Source: Norana najaformis (taxonomy: Eukaryota; Annelida; Clitellata; Crassiclitellata; Hormogastridae). From it: 64,000 bases of DNA. Position 1 is the first letter of the stretch; every line of letters begins with the position of its first letter. The stretch spans positions 3,909,844 to 3,973,843 of the forward strand of contig OZ029929.1 of NCBI GenBank assembly GCA_964023275.1. Reading direction: 5' to 3'. This document shows positions 10,086 through 20,904 of the stretch, one piece after another. The notes below the pieces were generated by a model, which worked only from the letters and a program-made list of their open reading frames with translations, ran no database searches and was not told the origin of the DNA. Position numbers and translations under genes: made by a program.

Positions 10086-11740
10086 CATCCACAGCAGATT
10101 CCATCCGGAGCATACCAACCATCAGCATCATCACCTCCAGCAGCAGCAGCCAATAACATAACAAGGCTGCTGATGCTAAAGAACCGAGCGAAATATATCC
10201 ATGCAGGAGCTATTAAATGCTCCTCGCAGCATTGTCTGCTAATCGATGACACTTTTGTGACCATTGACTGGCTACATTTTAAAAAGAAAAATGCCTTATA
10301 GCAATAAATGCTCGTATTTCCAACACAAATTGTCTGATTGTAAAGGGTTCATCTATTGCGGCCTATAGAGCAAACTAAAAGTCGAATGTAGCAATAAAAA
10401 TGTCTGGCTGAGGGCTACAGTGACCGGGTCTTACTGCCAGATAATTAATATAGTTGGAGACGTTAGTTCACAAGGAATGCTGCTGCGGTTGTGGAATGAA
10501 CAGGCTTTGCCTTCTGTGGAACTGAGTCGATCAATCATTCCATTTCCAGCTGGACAGGGCATTACCTTCGCCTATCGGATGGTTGTTCCAGGTCACCCTA
10601 TGTGGATGAATGCACGTCGTACATTCGTCCGACCATCCATCCGTCTTTCCATCCGTCCGACCGTTGAATCCCCCATCAATTCCCAACTGATCCACCTGAT
10701 ATAGCCATCAATACCAAATCATGAACTGAACATGTAATTATATGTATGTATGTAGTCGTGTTGCCCGTGTATGTATGCATGTACACAGCTGTGTGTGACG
10801 GACTTTGAAAGTGGTTCGCTGCATCGTTGCACCTGTAAGCCCCTTCCATCGGAAGCTGTCTTCCTATCTTATCCCTTGATGGCTGTCAACTCGGACCCGA
10901 GCTAATCCAGTGACTCAGTGATCGTTGCCTTGTGTATTTACTAGCACCATGCAAAAACAAGCGTATTTCCTTCAGCCTTTTTAATTATATACATAAGTGG
11001 CGTCGATGCACTCTGAACATTAGAGGGGGGCATTTTCCATTTCTCTCTCAGAAGCAATCAAGGATGTGTATAATTTCGAAGACATCAAACTGATCTTGAA
11101 AATCGTTTTCACATGAGCTTATTGCATCTGTTTTCCTCATCATCTCTTACAATTCGGGCCTCGTGAATTTGAAAGACATAGCAGTACTATTTTCGTTTCA
11201 CGGCGTAACTACTTTTAGAAATTGTATCTCAAAAGGTGCTGGGCTCTCGGGCCATCTCGGTAGCGGGTCCAAAGCTTTGGAATATACTGTTTCCCTGTCC
11301 TATAAGGATCGATGCCTGTGATATGCAAATGCACACACTATCACATGACAGTTTATTATTGGTATGCATATGGAAACGCAATAGGCCTACGATAGATTAA
11401 AGACGATTACGTTTAAATTGTTTTTATTTTTGTCTACTTTTACTCTGAAATTATATGTATTGACAGTATAAGTAGAGATCTGGCCAATAACTGAATAATG
11501 TTCGTTGTCAATAATCTCATCAGTCAAAATCATCTGATTGCACTTTCAAATTTCCTCGAGGAATCTTCTGCACAACTTCTCATGAATCACTGTGACCTTT
11601 GGTTCTTATGGAAGAGCTATATAGTAACATAAAAAGAACAACTACATTTTTATGCAGATAATTCATTTGTTCGGAGGCCTATATTTTGCCAAGGAAAGAA
11701 ATCCGATGTAAAAATATTCGGGTGGAATGGATGACGCTCA
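10086..11740. other. No gene recognised
   Basis: I see no domain-bearing frame. The stretch should contain any fourth exon of reeler gene 2, but I could not identify one. It has a CCATCCGTCC-type short repeat (about 10628-10668) and a short TATGTATG run (about 10740). Confidence 0.45.
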
Positions 11741-11744
11741 TGAC

Positions 11745-11905
11745 TTTGCTGCGGATGATGATGATGACGACTACGATGATGATTACAATTAGTACTATAA
11801 CGACGATCATTTTAATTGCGTTATGTCATTGTTGTTGTTGATGACAATGATGACGGAAACGACGGTGATGACGATTACGATGATGAAGAAGACGACGATA
11901 GCTTA
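11745..11905. repeat. Imperfect (GAT)/(GAC) trinucleotide tract
   Basis: Interrupted GATGATGAC repeats with a GTTGTTGTT segment in the middle; a decayed microsatellite. Confidence 0.8.
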
Positions 11906-12289
11906 CTTCCTAAGTCTTGAGACTGTAAGCCAATCCAGAAGGTGGTAAAAACCTGAACGACGCTTCCACTAAAAACGTTAAGCAAAACTGACACTGAATT
12001 AGTTGAACTTATATAACGCCTTTCAAAAATCTACTCAAAATGATTTTCTTGCACATAAATATTATGATCTGATATGTACTAAAATCAGATCCCTTGCTGA
12101 TTACATGTGATGTAAAGTGATTTTAATGCATATGAAAGTATAAATAATCAATATAAAATGTTTTGAGTGCCTTTGTAAAGGCATCTGAGCAATTTAAGTG
12201 TAGTTTAATTTTGGGAGCAAATTGACATTAATTTTAAAATTGTGCTTCTTTGATGAGCAGGTCCAAACTATAGATTTTTATATATAATC

Positions 12290-12290
<1 letters not shown>
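11906..12290. other. No gene recognised; AT-rich
   Basis: Near 12002-12030 the string GAACTTATATAACGCCTTTC resembles other (A)TTTATATAGCGCC strings dispersed in this window (7728, 12979, 15938, 28180, 33752), probably ends of one short repeat family. Confidence 0.45.

Positions 12291-12292
<2 letters not shown>

Positions 12293-12371
<79 letters not shown>
12293..12371. repeat. (AT)n microsatellite
   Basis: About 78 bases of uninterrupted AT/TA dinucleotides. Confidence 0.97.
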
Positions 12372-12372
<1 letters not shown>

Positions 12373-13059
12373 CTCAGCAGACATGCGTGCCTTTGAGCGG
12401 ACTAATGTTGAATGCTGCATGTTACCTGATCTCACCTTATCACAAATTTCTGTTAATACACGAAGAGCTTCAAATAAATGCTTTCAAAAATCCATTCGAT
12501 TGCACACAGTAATTTACTGGATATGACTGGACATGTCCAGTGGGTAAAGATTTTGGACTGTGATTTCACTTCGATGCGACCATCGATAGAACTCCTCAGG
12601 CAAAATCTGATGCAAAATGGGTTACTGGTGATGACAGTTTTGGAGGACTGAACAATTCCTGGGAATGTCGTTATGGCACTTCGCAGAAAAGCTCAGACAA
12701 AAAATGTTTGTATGGCGAGAAAAACCTCTTATCCCTCTGGCATCAACATTGCATGGACTGCTGTCTCATTCATTGAAAACAAGCGCCATACAGTAGTTGT
12801 CGCTGCATAGGAGTCAATGTTATAATGAACCAATAATAAATAACCTTTGGGCATCATTTCATATCCTAATGGTCCGTTGAGAGTTCTCATCTACCTCAAG
12901 TAAAGTGGATGCATATATCTAGACACTTAATAAGCGTCTTCTAAACGCCCCTCAATTCTATTGTATTGTAGTGACCAATTCATATAGCGCCTTTTGCAGA
13001 ACAAACTGAACGGATGTACTTCAACTACTCATGGGCGTAATGGACCATGTGTGTATGTA
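12372..13059. other. No gene recognised
   Basis: Non-coding; no domain or splice signals noted. A TTCATATAGCGCCTTTTGC string of the dispersed family lies near 12979. Confidence 0.45.
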
Positions 13060-13061
13060 TT

Positions 13062-13277
13062 CATTGTAAAAATTGTAAATTGCACACGTTTTTCTATAGC
13101 GGCCATATGGTCTCCACCCGCGCACGGATGAGATCCTTCACCACCGCTACACGCCATTTAAGGTCCCCGCGCACGGACCGTACTAGCCCGAGATTCAAAT
13201 CTCTGAAATAAGCCACGAATGGGACGCGAACCTGGGATCCTCACGCACCGAGGCTTCCTTGGCGTACGCGCTTACTG
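13062..13277 (-). mobile_element. tRNA-derived SINE B, copy 1
   Basis: On the minus strand the head reads GGCCTAGTTAGCTACATCAG with a later B-box string AGGTTCGCGTCCC, the normal Pol III promoter layout. The body shares GGTCCCCG, TTCAAATCTCTGAAATAAGC (plus orientation: AAATCTCTGAAATAAGCCAC) and GAGATCCTTCACCACCGCT with the copy at 41272-41495. Confidence 0.65.
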
Positions 13278-13304
13278 ATGTAGCTAACTAGGCCAGTGTT
13301 TATG

Positions 13305-13395
13305 TTCATGTGTTCATGTGTTTATGTATGTATGTATCTACGTACGTACGTACGTGCGTATGTATGAATGTATGTATGTATGTACGTATGTATGT
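13305..13395. repeat. (GTAT)n tetranucleotide repeat
   Basis: TATGTATG/TACGTACG repeats with interruptions. Confidence 0.9.
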
Positions 13396-13453
13396 TTTAT
13401 GGATGTTTAAACAATTCAAATGCATATGGTAACGTGTGAAAATAAAGTCCTAC

Positions 13454-13573
13454 TAGAAGGATATTCCATTGACGGGTCCAGCTGGAGCCCAGCGGATGGA
13501 GATGCTTGTTCGAGTTACATTAATCGAATGCGTGACGCTGTCACTCACACCATAACAGTCCATCAAACGAGCA
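13454..13573 (-). CDS. Reeler-domain secreted protein, exon 3 (gene 2)
   Basis: On the minus strand an acceptor GTGTGTTGCAG opens a 120-base exon. Read in phase 2 from exon 2 it encodes (D)ARLMDCYGVSDSVTHS then INVTRTSISIRWAPAGPVNG and ISF(Y). The features DC.G..DSVTHS..., followed by an S..W.AP.G strand, match the second half of the reeler fold, with the conserved Cys of the C..G....VTH motif. The donor CTAGTAGGA leaves phase 2. A terminal exon such as 6822-6873 has the right phase but lies beyond gene 1, so the true exon 4 of this gene remains to be found. Confidence 0.72.
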
Positions 13574-13577
13574 CTGC

Positions 13578-13898
13578 AACACACGATCATACTTATTCAC
13601 GCATCATTCCAATTATCATTAATTATTACTAAATAGCTTCAGGTGACTGGCTGTACGCATGTATCATTTGATTGGTGATCACCCAATTACGTTCACATCG
13701 CAGTTATAGTATCTGCGCTTTGGCCGAAAAATCTAAAGGGCAGACCACGTCTCTTAGGACCGGTAAAGCCTGAGCATTACTCAACTGTTCTACCCATTCC
13801 TTAGGCTATCCTGTGCTTTTAGAAGCGCTCCAACAATTCTTTATTCTGTTACGCTAGAAAGTGTTTTTGTTGATGCATTGTGGACGGTTGCATCTTAC
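13578..13898. other. Intron of reeler gene 2
   Basis: Sequence between the predicted exons 3 and 2; no other feature noted. Confidence 0.55.
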
Positions 13899-14010
13899 TC
13901 GGATGGGAGATTTTCGAAGGTTCCAACTGGAACTGTGGAACCCGCCGCCCTGGCCTGGATCAGAAATCCCTTGAAGTCCGTCACCGTCGAATTAGACTTC
14001 TTCACGGAAA
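13899..14010 (-). CDS. Reeler-domain secreted protein, exon 2 (gene 2)
   Basis: A minus-strand acceptor CTTACTTGTAG and donor GAGTAAGA bound a 112-base exon. Joined to exon 1 (phase 1) it reads VSVKKSNSTVTDFKGFLIQ followed by ARAAGSTVPVGTFENLPS. The DFKGFL.QAR core and the following PVGTF are hallmark reeler motifs. Reading frames agree across both junctions, which supports a real gene and argues against a chance match. Confidence 0.8.
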
Positions 14011-14059
14011 CTACAAGTAAGACAACGGTGATTCTAACAGACGTCGACTTCCCTGCTAC

Positions 14060-14245
14060 GTTTAGTCGTTATTACCATTGTTATCGTCTTTGTTATTGCA
14101 ACTACTATCGCTCTTTATCACTATTTCTACTGTTGTCATTGTTGTTACTGCCATAGTTATCATAATCGTTATTATTTCTGTTACTGCTATCGTTATTGTT
14201 ACTGGTATAGTTATCGTTATTGTTACTGTTATCACACCGAATAGG
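14060..14245. repeat. Imperfect (GTTATT)-type tract
   Basis: Interrupted TTATCGTTATT/GTTACTG repeats inside the first intron of reeler gene 2. They translate to Ile/Val/Thr-rich artefact frames. Confidence 0.8.
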
Positions 14246-14261
14246 AGATTTATGTATGTGT

Positions 14262-14396
14262 GTGTTACTGTCCAGAGTCGACTATTAAGGTCATGCTTGA
14301 TGGGAAAATATGTGTGTATGTATTCGTGTGTTTATATGTGTGTGCGTGTATGTTTGTAAGTATGTTTGTATGTGTGTTTGTATGTATGTTTTATTA
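14262..14396. repeat. (TGTG/TATG)n imperfect repeat
   Basis: Degenerate GTATGTGTGT tract within the intron. Confidence 0.75.
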
Positions 14397-14796
14397 ATGT
14401 TTCTGAACACTTCAGATGCACCATATAGTAATGCATGGAGATATAGTTCTACTAAAAGGATAGTAGGGCATTGGTACTGTCCAGCTTATTTACCATTTTT
14501 ACCATGAATGAATTGTTGCCACTGCTTTATCACACCAGATTCGACTGTTTTATCATGGTATATACTACTATTTTACTATAAGAGGTACCACTTAGTCATA
14601 CTTTGGAATCCTTGACTCTCTTATTATGAGATGAACCATTACCTTGCACCACTATCTTACCATGTAAAGTGTCAGTTACTTACCATACGATGCATCAATG
14701 TCTTACCTTATTGAAACTTCTGTACCATACCAAGTACCAATCTCTTACCACGGAATGTGCCACAGTGTTGTCGTACGGTGTAGCAATTGTTCATAC

Positions 14797-14971
14797 CTTG
14801 GTATGTACCGTTGCCGTTGTTGACCGCAACAAGGGAATAGGGACTCGGGGAGGTTTGAGGGTCGGTGTTGTGTTGTGGTAGGAGGTTTTTGCAGGCTAAG
14901 AGAGGGGCTCCCGTTGGAGTTGCATTCGCAAGGGAAAGGCCCAACACGACCAGTAACACCAAACGATTCAT
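14797..14971 (-). CDS. Reeler-domain secreted protein, first coding exon (gene 2)
   Basis: The minus-strand ATG at 14971 starts a signal peptide (NRLVLLVVLGLSLANA) and then TPTGAPLLACKNLLPQH, NTDPQTSPSPYSLVAV and NNGNGTYQ, ending at a CAAGGTATGA donor in phase 1. All the reeler N-terminal landmarks are present: P.GAP...C....P.H, PQTSP.PY and NG.GTY. With exons 2 and 3 this gives a protein that covers most of one reeler domain and little else, like small secreted defence-type reeler proteins. This is the best-supported member of the cluster. Confidence 0.85.
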
Positions 14972-15142
14972 CGTCAGTTCTTCAATGCAAACACAAAAGA
15001 AATCATATGCAGAACTAAGAAATTTGCGCTGGAACTGCTTTTTTCGACTGGCATACGAGAGATTCCGAGTAGATATTTTGAAGAGACGACGTTTGTGTTG
15101 CTCTGAGTGAATGCATGCATGCATGAACAATCGTACGAACAA

Positions 15143-16720
15143 ATGAATACATTTTTTCTTATTTAAAAAGTTGTCCTGCTCAGAAGCATAATCCTAGGAC
15201 TGAGATCGAAGGATCATTCTACTGAAGCTAATGATTTTTCAGCAATTCGGAATATTTATTCTGATGAATTTAGGCTCGTTCCTCGACAGCGCTTATATAT
15301 ATATATATCACTTATATATCACTTTGAAAACAATATTGACTTGCTCATGTACATTATTCATCGGTGGATAATTAACTGAAGTCAGGTTTGATGTAGCCAT
15401 TTGTTGCAAGTAGTCGTTACTAAGAAAACTCTGTTGTGGGCAGTTAAGCCTCATCGGTTTCTGCTCTTTGCAGATATCATCTGTGTGATGAATAAGCATG
15501 TGAGGCAGCTCCTCATTTAATGGTCAAGTGTCTTCTATACACCAATCATTGGCCAACAGGCCTGATTTTTAGGAACCCTTATATTAAATAAATACTTAGA
15601 GATTATAGAGGTCATGTTGCGGGACAACATCCCGTGATCTGCTTCTTGAGCACAATGCGCCTGTAAAACTTTTAAAGACATTTTCGTTCATTAGGTAAAG
15701 TAACCAGGTTTTAATTCCTGAGCGACAAGTAGTCATTGCAAAACAAGCAACCTGTTAACTGGAGTTACATTTCGAATGACAGCGTTTCAGCAGAATGATC
15801 GGTCAACACATCGAGTAGATTTTTGAGGACAAGTGTTCATAGTGACACAAAATATAAAAATTATACCAAACCTGGCCTCTCGTTTCCTTACCTCACATCT
15901 CCAAATATATGTATGCATGTCAGTATCCAGGCACTGTATGTAGCGCCTTTTCAGCACCTCAGAAAAGCGCTGTCTACCCTAGCCAAACTGGTATAAAATT
16001 CATTAAGAATAAAAGTTCGTAAATTAGCAAAAATACTCATACAGCTAAGCAAGTGACCACTGGATGGCACCCGCACACCCATAGAACCCAACCAATAGAT
16101 TCAAATCCAGAGGTGATAACTGACGCAATGTGCAGAGTTCCTGGTCCGTGTTTGCATTGAAGACGAGTAACGACGACAACCGATGAAGTCTGCAGCATAC
16201 AGTCAGCCAGTTAGTCAGGGACTTCCTCGTAGATAGTGGAAGACTCCACGTCCTACGATTCAGGCCACAAGGTTTGTGCAAATAAAAGTATTGCAAAATG
16301 CATTAACTTACCGAAATGCGTCTTTCTGTGAGCCTTCTTGCAGAGACGAGATGCATTTAGGGGTCGTCCAGTTTCATCTTATTTATACACGAATTGGTTG
16401 GTTCATGATGATTAGTAGACCTTGGTATCAAGTGTCCACAGATGAGTCCAAAAGGTACTAGGTCATTTAATGTCGTCTGTATCTGTACTGCTATACTCAT
16501 CTGTCTGTCTGTTGTTCTCGGTGTATAGCTCTGACTGTCTGTGTGTGTGTTTGTGTGTCTGTCTGTTTTTCACCAAAAGATACCTGCTATTTTGACTGAG
16601 TTTCCTATCGTTGACCTGAGACTCTATTGACCTGTTCAGTGCAGATGCAGTCTTGTGGTAGCAAATCATCTTAAAAGCCAGTTAAGGTGCCTATTTTATT
16701 TTTCACGTTGTCGCCGATTG
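15143..16720. other. No gene recognised
   Basis: A short TATATA run lies at about 15295-15318, a GTAGCGCCTTTTCAG string of the dispersed family near 15938, and a short GTCTGTCTGT/GTGTGTG tract at about 16500-16566. An 83-residue minus frame at 16045-16296 has no recognisable domain. Confidence 0.45.
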
Positions 16721-16724
16721 CTAG

Positions 16725-16790
16725 TGGACCCGCTGTTCATCTGAGAGCCCGGGATTCGAATCCTGAGAACATCGTCTGAAACTGATCTAT
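16725..16790 (+). mobile_element. tRNA-like SINE head (degenerate)
   Basis: A TTGCTAGTGGACC A-box-like string and a GGGATTCGAATCC B-box-like string are spaced as in a tRNA-derived SINE. The acceptor stem does not pair, so it is not a tRNA gene. The boundaries are unclear. Confidence 0.35.
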
Positions 16791-17263
16791 ATAGCCTATA
16801 GGGCAATGTTTCTTGTGGCATAATTTCTTTTTTATTATTCACACTTGAGTCACAAAAAAGCATAATTGCTAATCGCGTTGACTAAATGACCGATTACGTC
16901 ACCGTACCTTACCAGACCAGTTTATCTAAAAAATTCACTAACAATGTCTGAAGTCCTCAGACATTAAAAGTCGGTGCGGAGAATAGAGCTCAGATAATTA
17001 AAATGTCATTCTTCATTGACGTACGCCAATGAATTATATCGTGCATATAATGTTTAGTGTGATCATACTTGAATATAAGCGTAGTGGCTGAACACAATAA
17101 GCGTCCCAGCTGTCGACTCCTACAGCGCCATTTATGTGGGCCAGGCTGTTTGCCCAGCTAAACCTGCCACCGAGAGAAAAAGCTCAGTTATTATTGTCGC
17201 CAGGCATCGAAATTTTGGATTCGTTGAGCTATCAGACGAGGCACGAATTATGTGGTGCTTCGT

Positions 17264-20195
17264 TGAAGTATATCGTGTTTGGATATAACGTAGTGGCTAA
17301 ATGAGGTATATCGTGCTTGGATATAACGTAGTGGCTAAATGAAGTATTTCGTGTTTGGATATAAGCGTAGTGGCTAAATGAAGTATATCGTGCTTGGATA
17401 TAACGTAGTGGCTAAATGAAGTATATCGTGCTTGGATATAACGTAGTGGCTAAATGAAGTATATCGTGTTTGGATATAACGTAGTGGCTAAATGAAGTAT
17501 ATCGTGCTTGGATACAGCGTAGTGGCTAAATGAGGTATATCGTGCTTGGATATAACGTAGTGGCAAAATGAAGTATATCGTGCTTGGATATAACGTAGTG
17601 GCAAAATGAAGTATGTCGTGCTTGGATATAACGTAGTGGCAAAATGAAGTATATCGTGCTTGGATATAACGTAGTGGCAAAATGAAGTATATCTTGTTTG
17701 GATATAACGTAGTGGCTAAATGAAGTATATCTTGTTTGGATATAAGCGTAGTGGCTAAATGAAGTATATCGTGTTTGAATATAACGTAGTGGCTAAATGA
17801 GGTATATCGTGCTTGGATATAACGTAGTGGCTAAATGAAGTATATCGTGCTTGGATATAACGTAGTGGCTAAATGAAGTATATCGTGTTTGAATATAAGC
17901 GTAGTGGCTAAATGAAGTATATCGTGTTTGAATATAACGTAGTGGCTAAATGAAGTATATCGTGTTTGGATATAACGTAGTGGCTAAATGAAGTATATCG
18001 TGTTTGGATATAACGTAGTGGCTAAATGAAGTATATCGTGCTTGGATACAGCGTAGTGGCTAAATGAAGTATATCGTGTTTGGATATAACGTAGTGGCAA
18101 AAAGAAGTATATCGTGTTTGGATATAACGTAGTGGCAAAATGAAGTATATCGTGCTTGGATATAGCGTAGTGGCAAAAAGAAATATATCGTGTTTGGATA
18201 TAACGTAGTGGCAAAATGAAGTATATCGTGTTTGGATATAACGTAGTGGCTAAACGAAGTATATCGTGTTTGGATATAACGTAGTGGCAAAATGAAGTAT
18301 ATCGTGCTTGGATATAACGTAGTGGCAAAATGATGTATATCGTGTTTGGATATAACGTAGTGGCAAAATGAAGTATATCGTGTTTGGATATAACGTAGTG
18401 GCAAAATGAAGTATATCGTGTTTGGATATAACGTAGTGGCTAAACGAAGTATATCGTGCTTGGATATAACGTAGTGGCTAAATGAGGTATATCGTGCTTG
18501 GATACAACGTAGTGGCTAAATGAGGTATATCGTGCTTGGATATAACGTAGTGGCTAAATGAAGTATATCGTGCTTGGATATAACGTAGTGGCTAAATGAA
18601 GTATATCGTGTTTGGATATAACGTAGTGGCTAAATGAAGTATATCGTGCTTGGATACAGCGTAGTGGCTAAATGAAGTATATCGTGTTTGGATATAGCGT
18701 AGTGGCAAAAAGAAATATGTCGTGCTTGGATATAACGTAGTGGCAAAATGAAGTATATCGTGCTTGGATATAACGTAGTGGCAAAATGAAGTATATCTTG
18801 TTTGGATATAACGTAGTGGCTAAATGAAGTATATCTTGTTTGGATATAAGCGTAGTGGCTAAATGAAGTATATCGTGTTTGAATATAACGTAGTGGCTAA
18901 ATGAGGTATATCGTGTTTGGATATAACGTAGTGGCTAAATGAGGTATATCGTGCTTGGATATAACTTAGTGGCTAAATGAAGTATATCGTGTTTGGATAT
19001 AAGCGTAGTGGCTAAATGAAGTATATCGTGTTTGAATATAACGTAGTGGCTAAATGAAGTATATCGTGCTTGGATATAACGTAGTGGCTAAATGAAGTAT
19101 ATCGTGTTTGGATATAACGTAGTGGCTAAATGAAGTATATCGTGCTTGGATACAGCGTAGTGGCTAAATGAAGTATATCGTGTTTGGATATAGCGTAGTG
19201 GCAAAAAGAAATATATCGTGTTTGGATATAACGTAGTGGCAAAATGAAGTATTTCGTGCTTGGATATAACGTAGTGGCAAAATGAAGTATATCGTGTTTG
19301 GATATAACGTAGTGGCAAAATGAAGTATATCGTGTTTGGATATAACTTAGTGGCAAAATGAAGTATATCTTGTTTGGATATAACGTAGTGGCTAAATGAA
19401 GTATGTCGTGCTTGGATATAACGTAGTGGCAAAATGAAGTATATCGTGCTTGGATATAACGTAGTGGCAAAATGAAGTATATCTTGTTTGGATATAACGT
19501 AGTGGCTAAATGAAGTATATCTTGTTTGGATATAAGCGTAGTGGCTAAATGAAGTATATCGTGTTTGAATATAACGTAGTGGCTAAATGAGGTATATCGT
19601 GCTTGGATACAACGTAGTGGCTAAATGAGGTATATCGTGCTTGGATATAACTTAGTGGCTAAATGAAGTATATCGTGTTTGGATATAAGCGTAGTGGCTA
19701 AATGAAGTATATCGTGTTTGAATATAACGTAGTGGCTAAATGAAGTATATCGTGCTTGGATATAACGTAGTGGCTAAATGAAGTATATCGTGTTTGGATA
19801 TAACGTAGTGGCTAAATGAAGTATATCGTGCTTGGATACAGCGTATTGGCTAAATGAAGTATATCGTGTTTGGATATAGCGTAGTGGCAAAAAGAAATAT
19901 ATCGTGTTTGGATATAACGTAGTGGCAAAATGAAGTATATCGTGTTTGGATATAACGTAGTGGCTAAACGAAGTATATCGTGCTTGGATATAGCGTAGTG
20001 GCAAAATGAAGTATATCGTGCTTGGATATAACGTAGTGGCAAAATGATGTATATCGTGTTTGGATATAACGTAGTGGCTAAATGAAGTATATCGTGCTTG
20101 GATACAACGTAGTGGCTAAATGAAGTATATCGTGCTTGGATACAACGTAGTGGCTAAATGAAGTATATCGTGCTTGGATATAACATAGTGGCTAA
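17264..20195. repeat. 38-bp satellite array, about 77 units, with higher-order repeats
   Basis: The monomer is GAAGTATATCGTGCTTGGAT followed by ATAACGTAGTGGCTAAAT. Common variants are TGTTTGG for TGCTTGG, CAAAAT for CTAAAT, ATACAGCG for ATAACG, and a 39-base form ATAAGCG. Monomer variants recur in the same order: a block with CTTGTTTGGATATAAGCG at 17731, 18835 and 19521, and the ATAACTTAGTGG variant at 18961 and 19647, giving a 686-base period late in the array and 1104 bases between the first two. The minus-strand frames (76-114 residues) are by-products of the repeat. Confidence 0.97.
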
Positions 20196-20219
20196 AGACA
20201 ATATGACTCCCAGCTGTCC

Positions 20220-20480
20220 CTTACATTGTCTCGTGAACTTTGAACTCGGCAGGGTAAATTTTTAGTTTGGAATCCGTTGCAATGCCATGCAACGGAGGTG
20301 ATGAACAGAAGCCAATGGTGTTAAGACAACGAGGGCCATAATTCAGTTCAGTGTCACTGGATAGAAGGAGCAGGCTGCTAGTACCGTAAGTGATAAATGT
20401 TATAGCGTGATCTAGAACCAGATTGGGACGTAGTGCAATAGTGAAGCGTAACCAACACCAGCCAAAAAAGCTACGCAACT
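20220..20480 (-). mobile_element. 2A-like element in a probable CR1-type LINE 5' relic
   Basis: The minus frame contains a leucine run followed by SSDTELNYGP. This resembles the 2A ribosome-skipping consensus (D.E.NPGP after a hydrophobic stretch) found at the N-terminus of some CR1/L2-type LINE ORFs of sea urchins, amphioxus and molluscs. Here the critical NPGP is NYGP, so the motif is probably inactive. No endonuclease domain follows; the frame stops 35 residues after the motif. Identification rests on this short motif only. Confidence 0.42.
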
Positions 20481-20499
20481 TAAATATACCTGGCTGAAA

Positions 20500-20900
20500 A
20501 AGATAAAACTAGTACGAGTGAAAAGTGCCAGCCAGCACAATGTCACTGCTTGCTGTCAGAAGTGTACATGCGTCCACTGGCGTAATAGTAAGTTCTAATA
20601 AAAAAACTCCTAGTGGTAAAATGGTCAGTTGTAACTGTATTCTTAAACTGACTGCAAGTCTAAAAAGCAGAGTCGAAAGAATCAGTTTATTCCCAGGCGA
20701 AGTTGTAGAGCAAATAGAATTAATACTTATATGTTTAATAGGACTGCCTAGATTTCTGTGCATTCCTATTGATCTATAAACCATCATTTGTTTACTCGGT
20801 ATTACTCGGTAGGACTTTTTAGGGTCGTTGCACGCGTCTCTGTGGCTTTTGTTATTTGCGCGCGTTATAAATGTCTGTTTATTAATAATAATAATAATAT
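20500..20900. other. No gene recognised
   Basis: Overlapping frames on both strands (84 and 92 residues) have no recognisable domain. A short TAA tract lies at 20882-20901, next to the LINE relic that follows. Confidence 0.4.
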
Positions 20901-20904
20901 TTTA

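Noticed and set aside
16045..16296. 83-residue minus frame as a missing reeler exon
   Set aside because: It lacks the FKGFL.QAR and DSVTHS motifs and has no matching splice phases.
17450..20042. Minus-strand frames of 76-114 residues repeating MPLRYIQARYTSF-like units
   Set aside because: They are translations of the 38-bp satellite. The array stays open over three monomers by chance and there is no gene context.
17264..20195. CRISPR array
   Set aside because: There are no unique spacers; repeat units adjoin each other and the context is eukaryotic.
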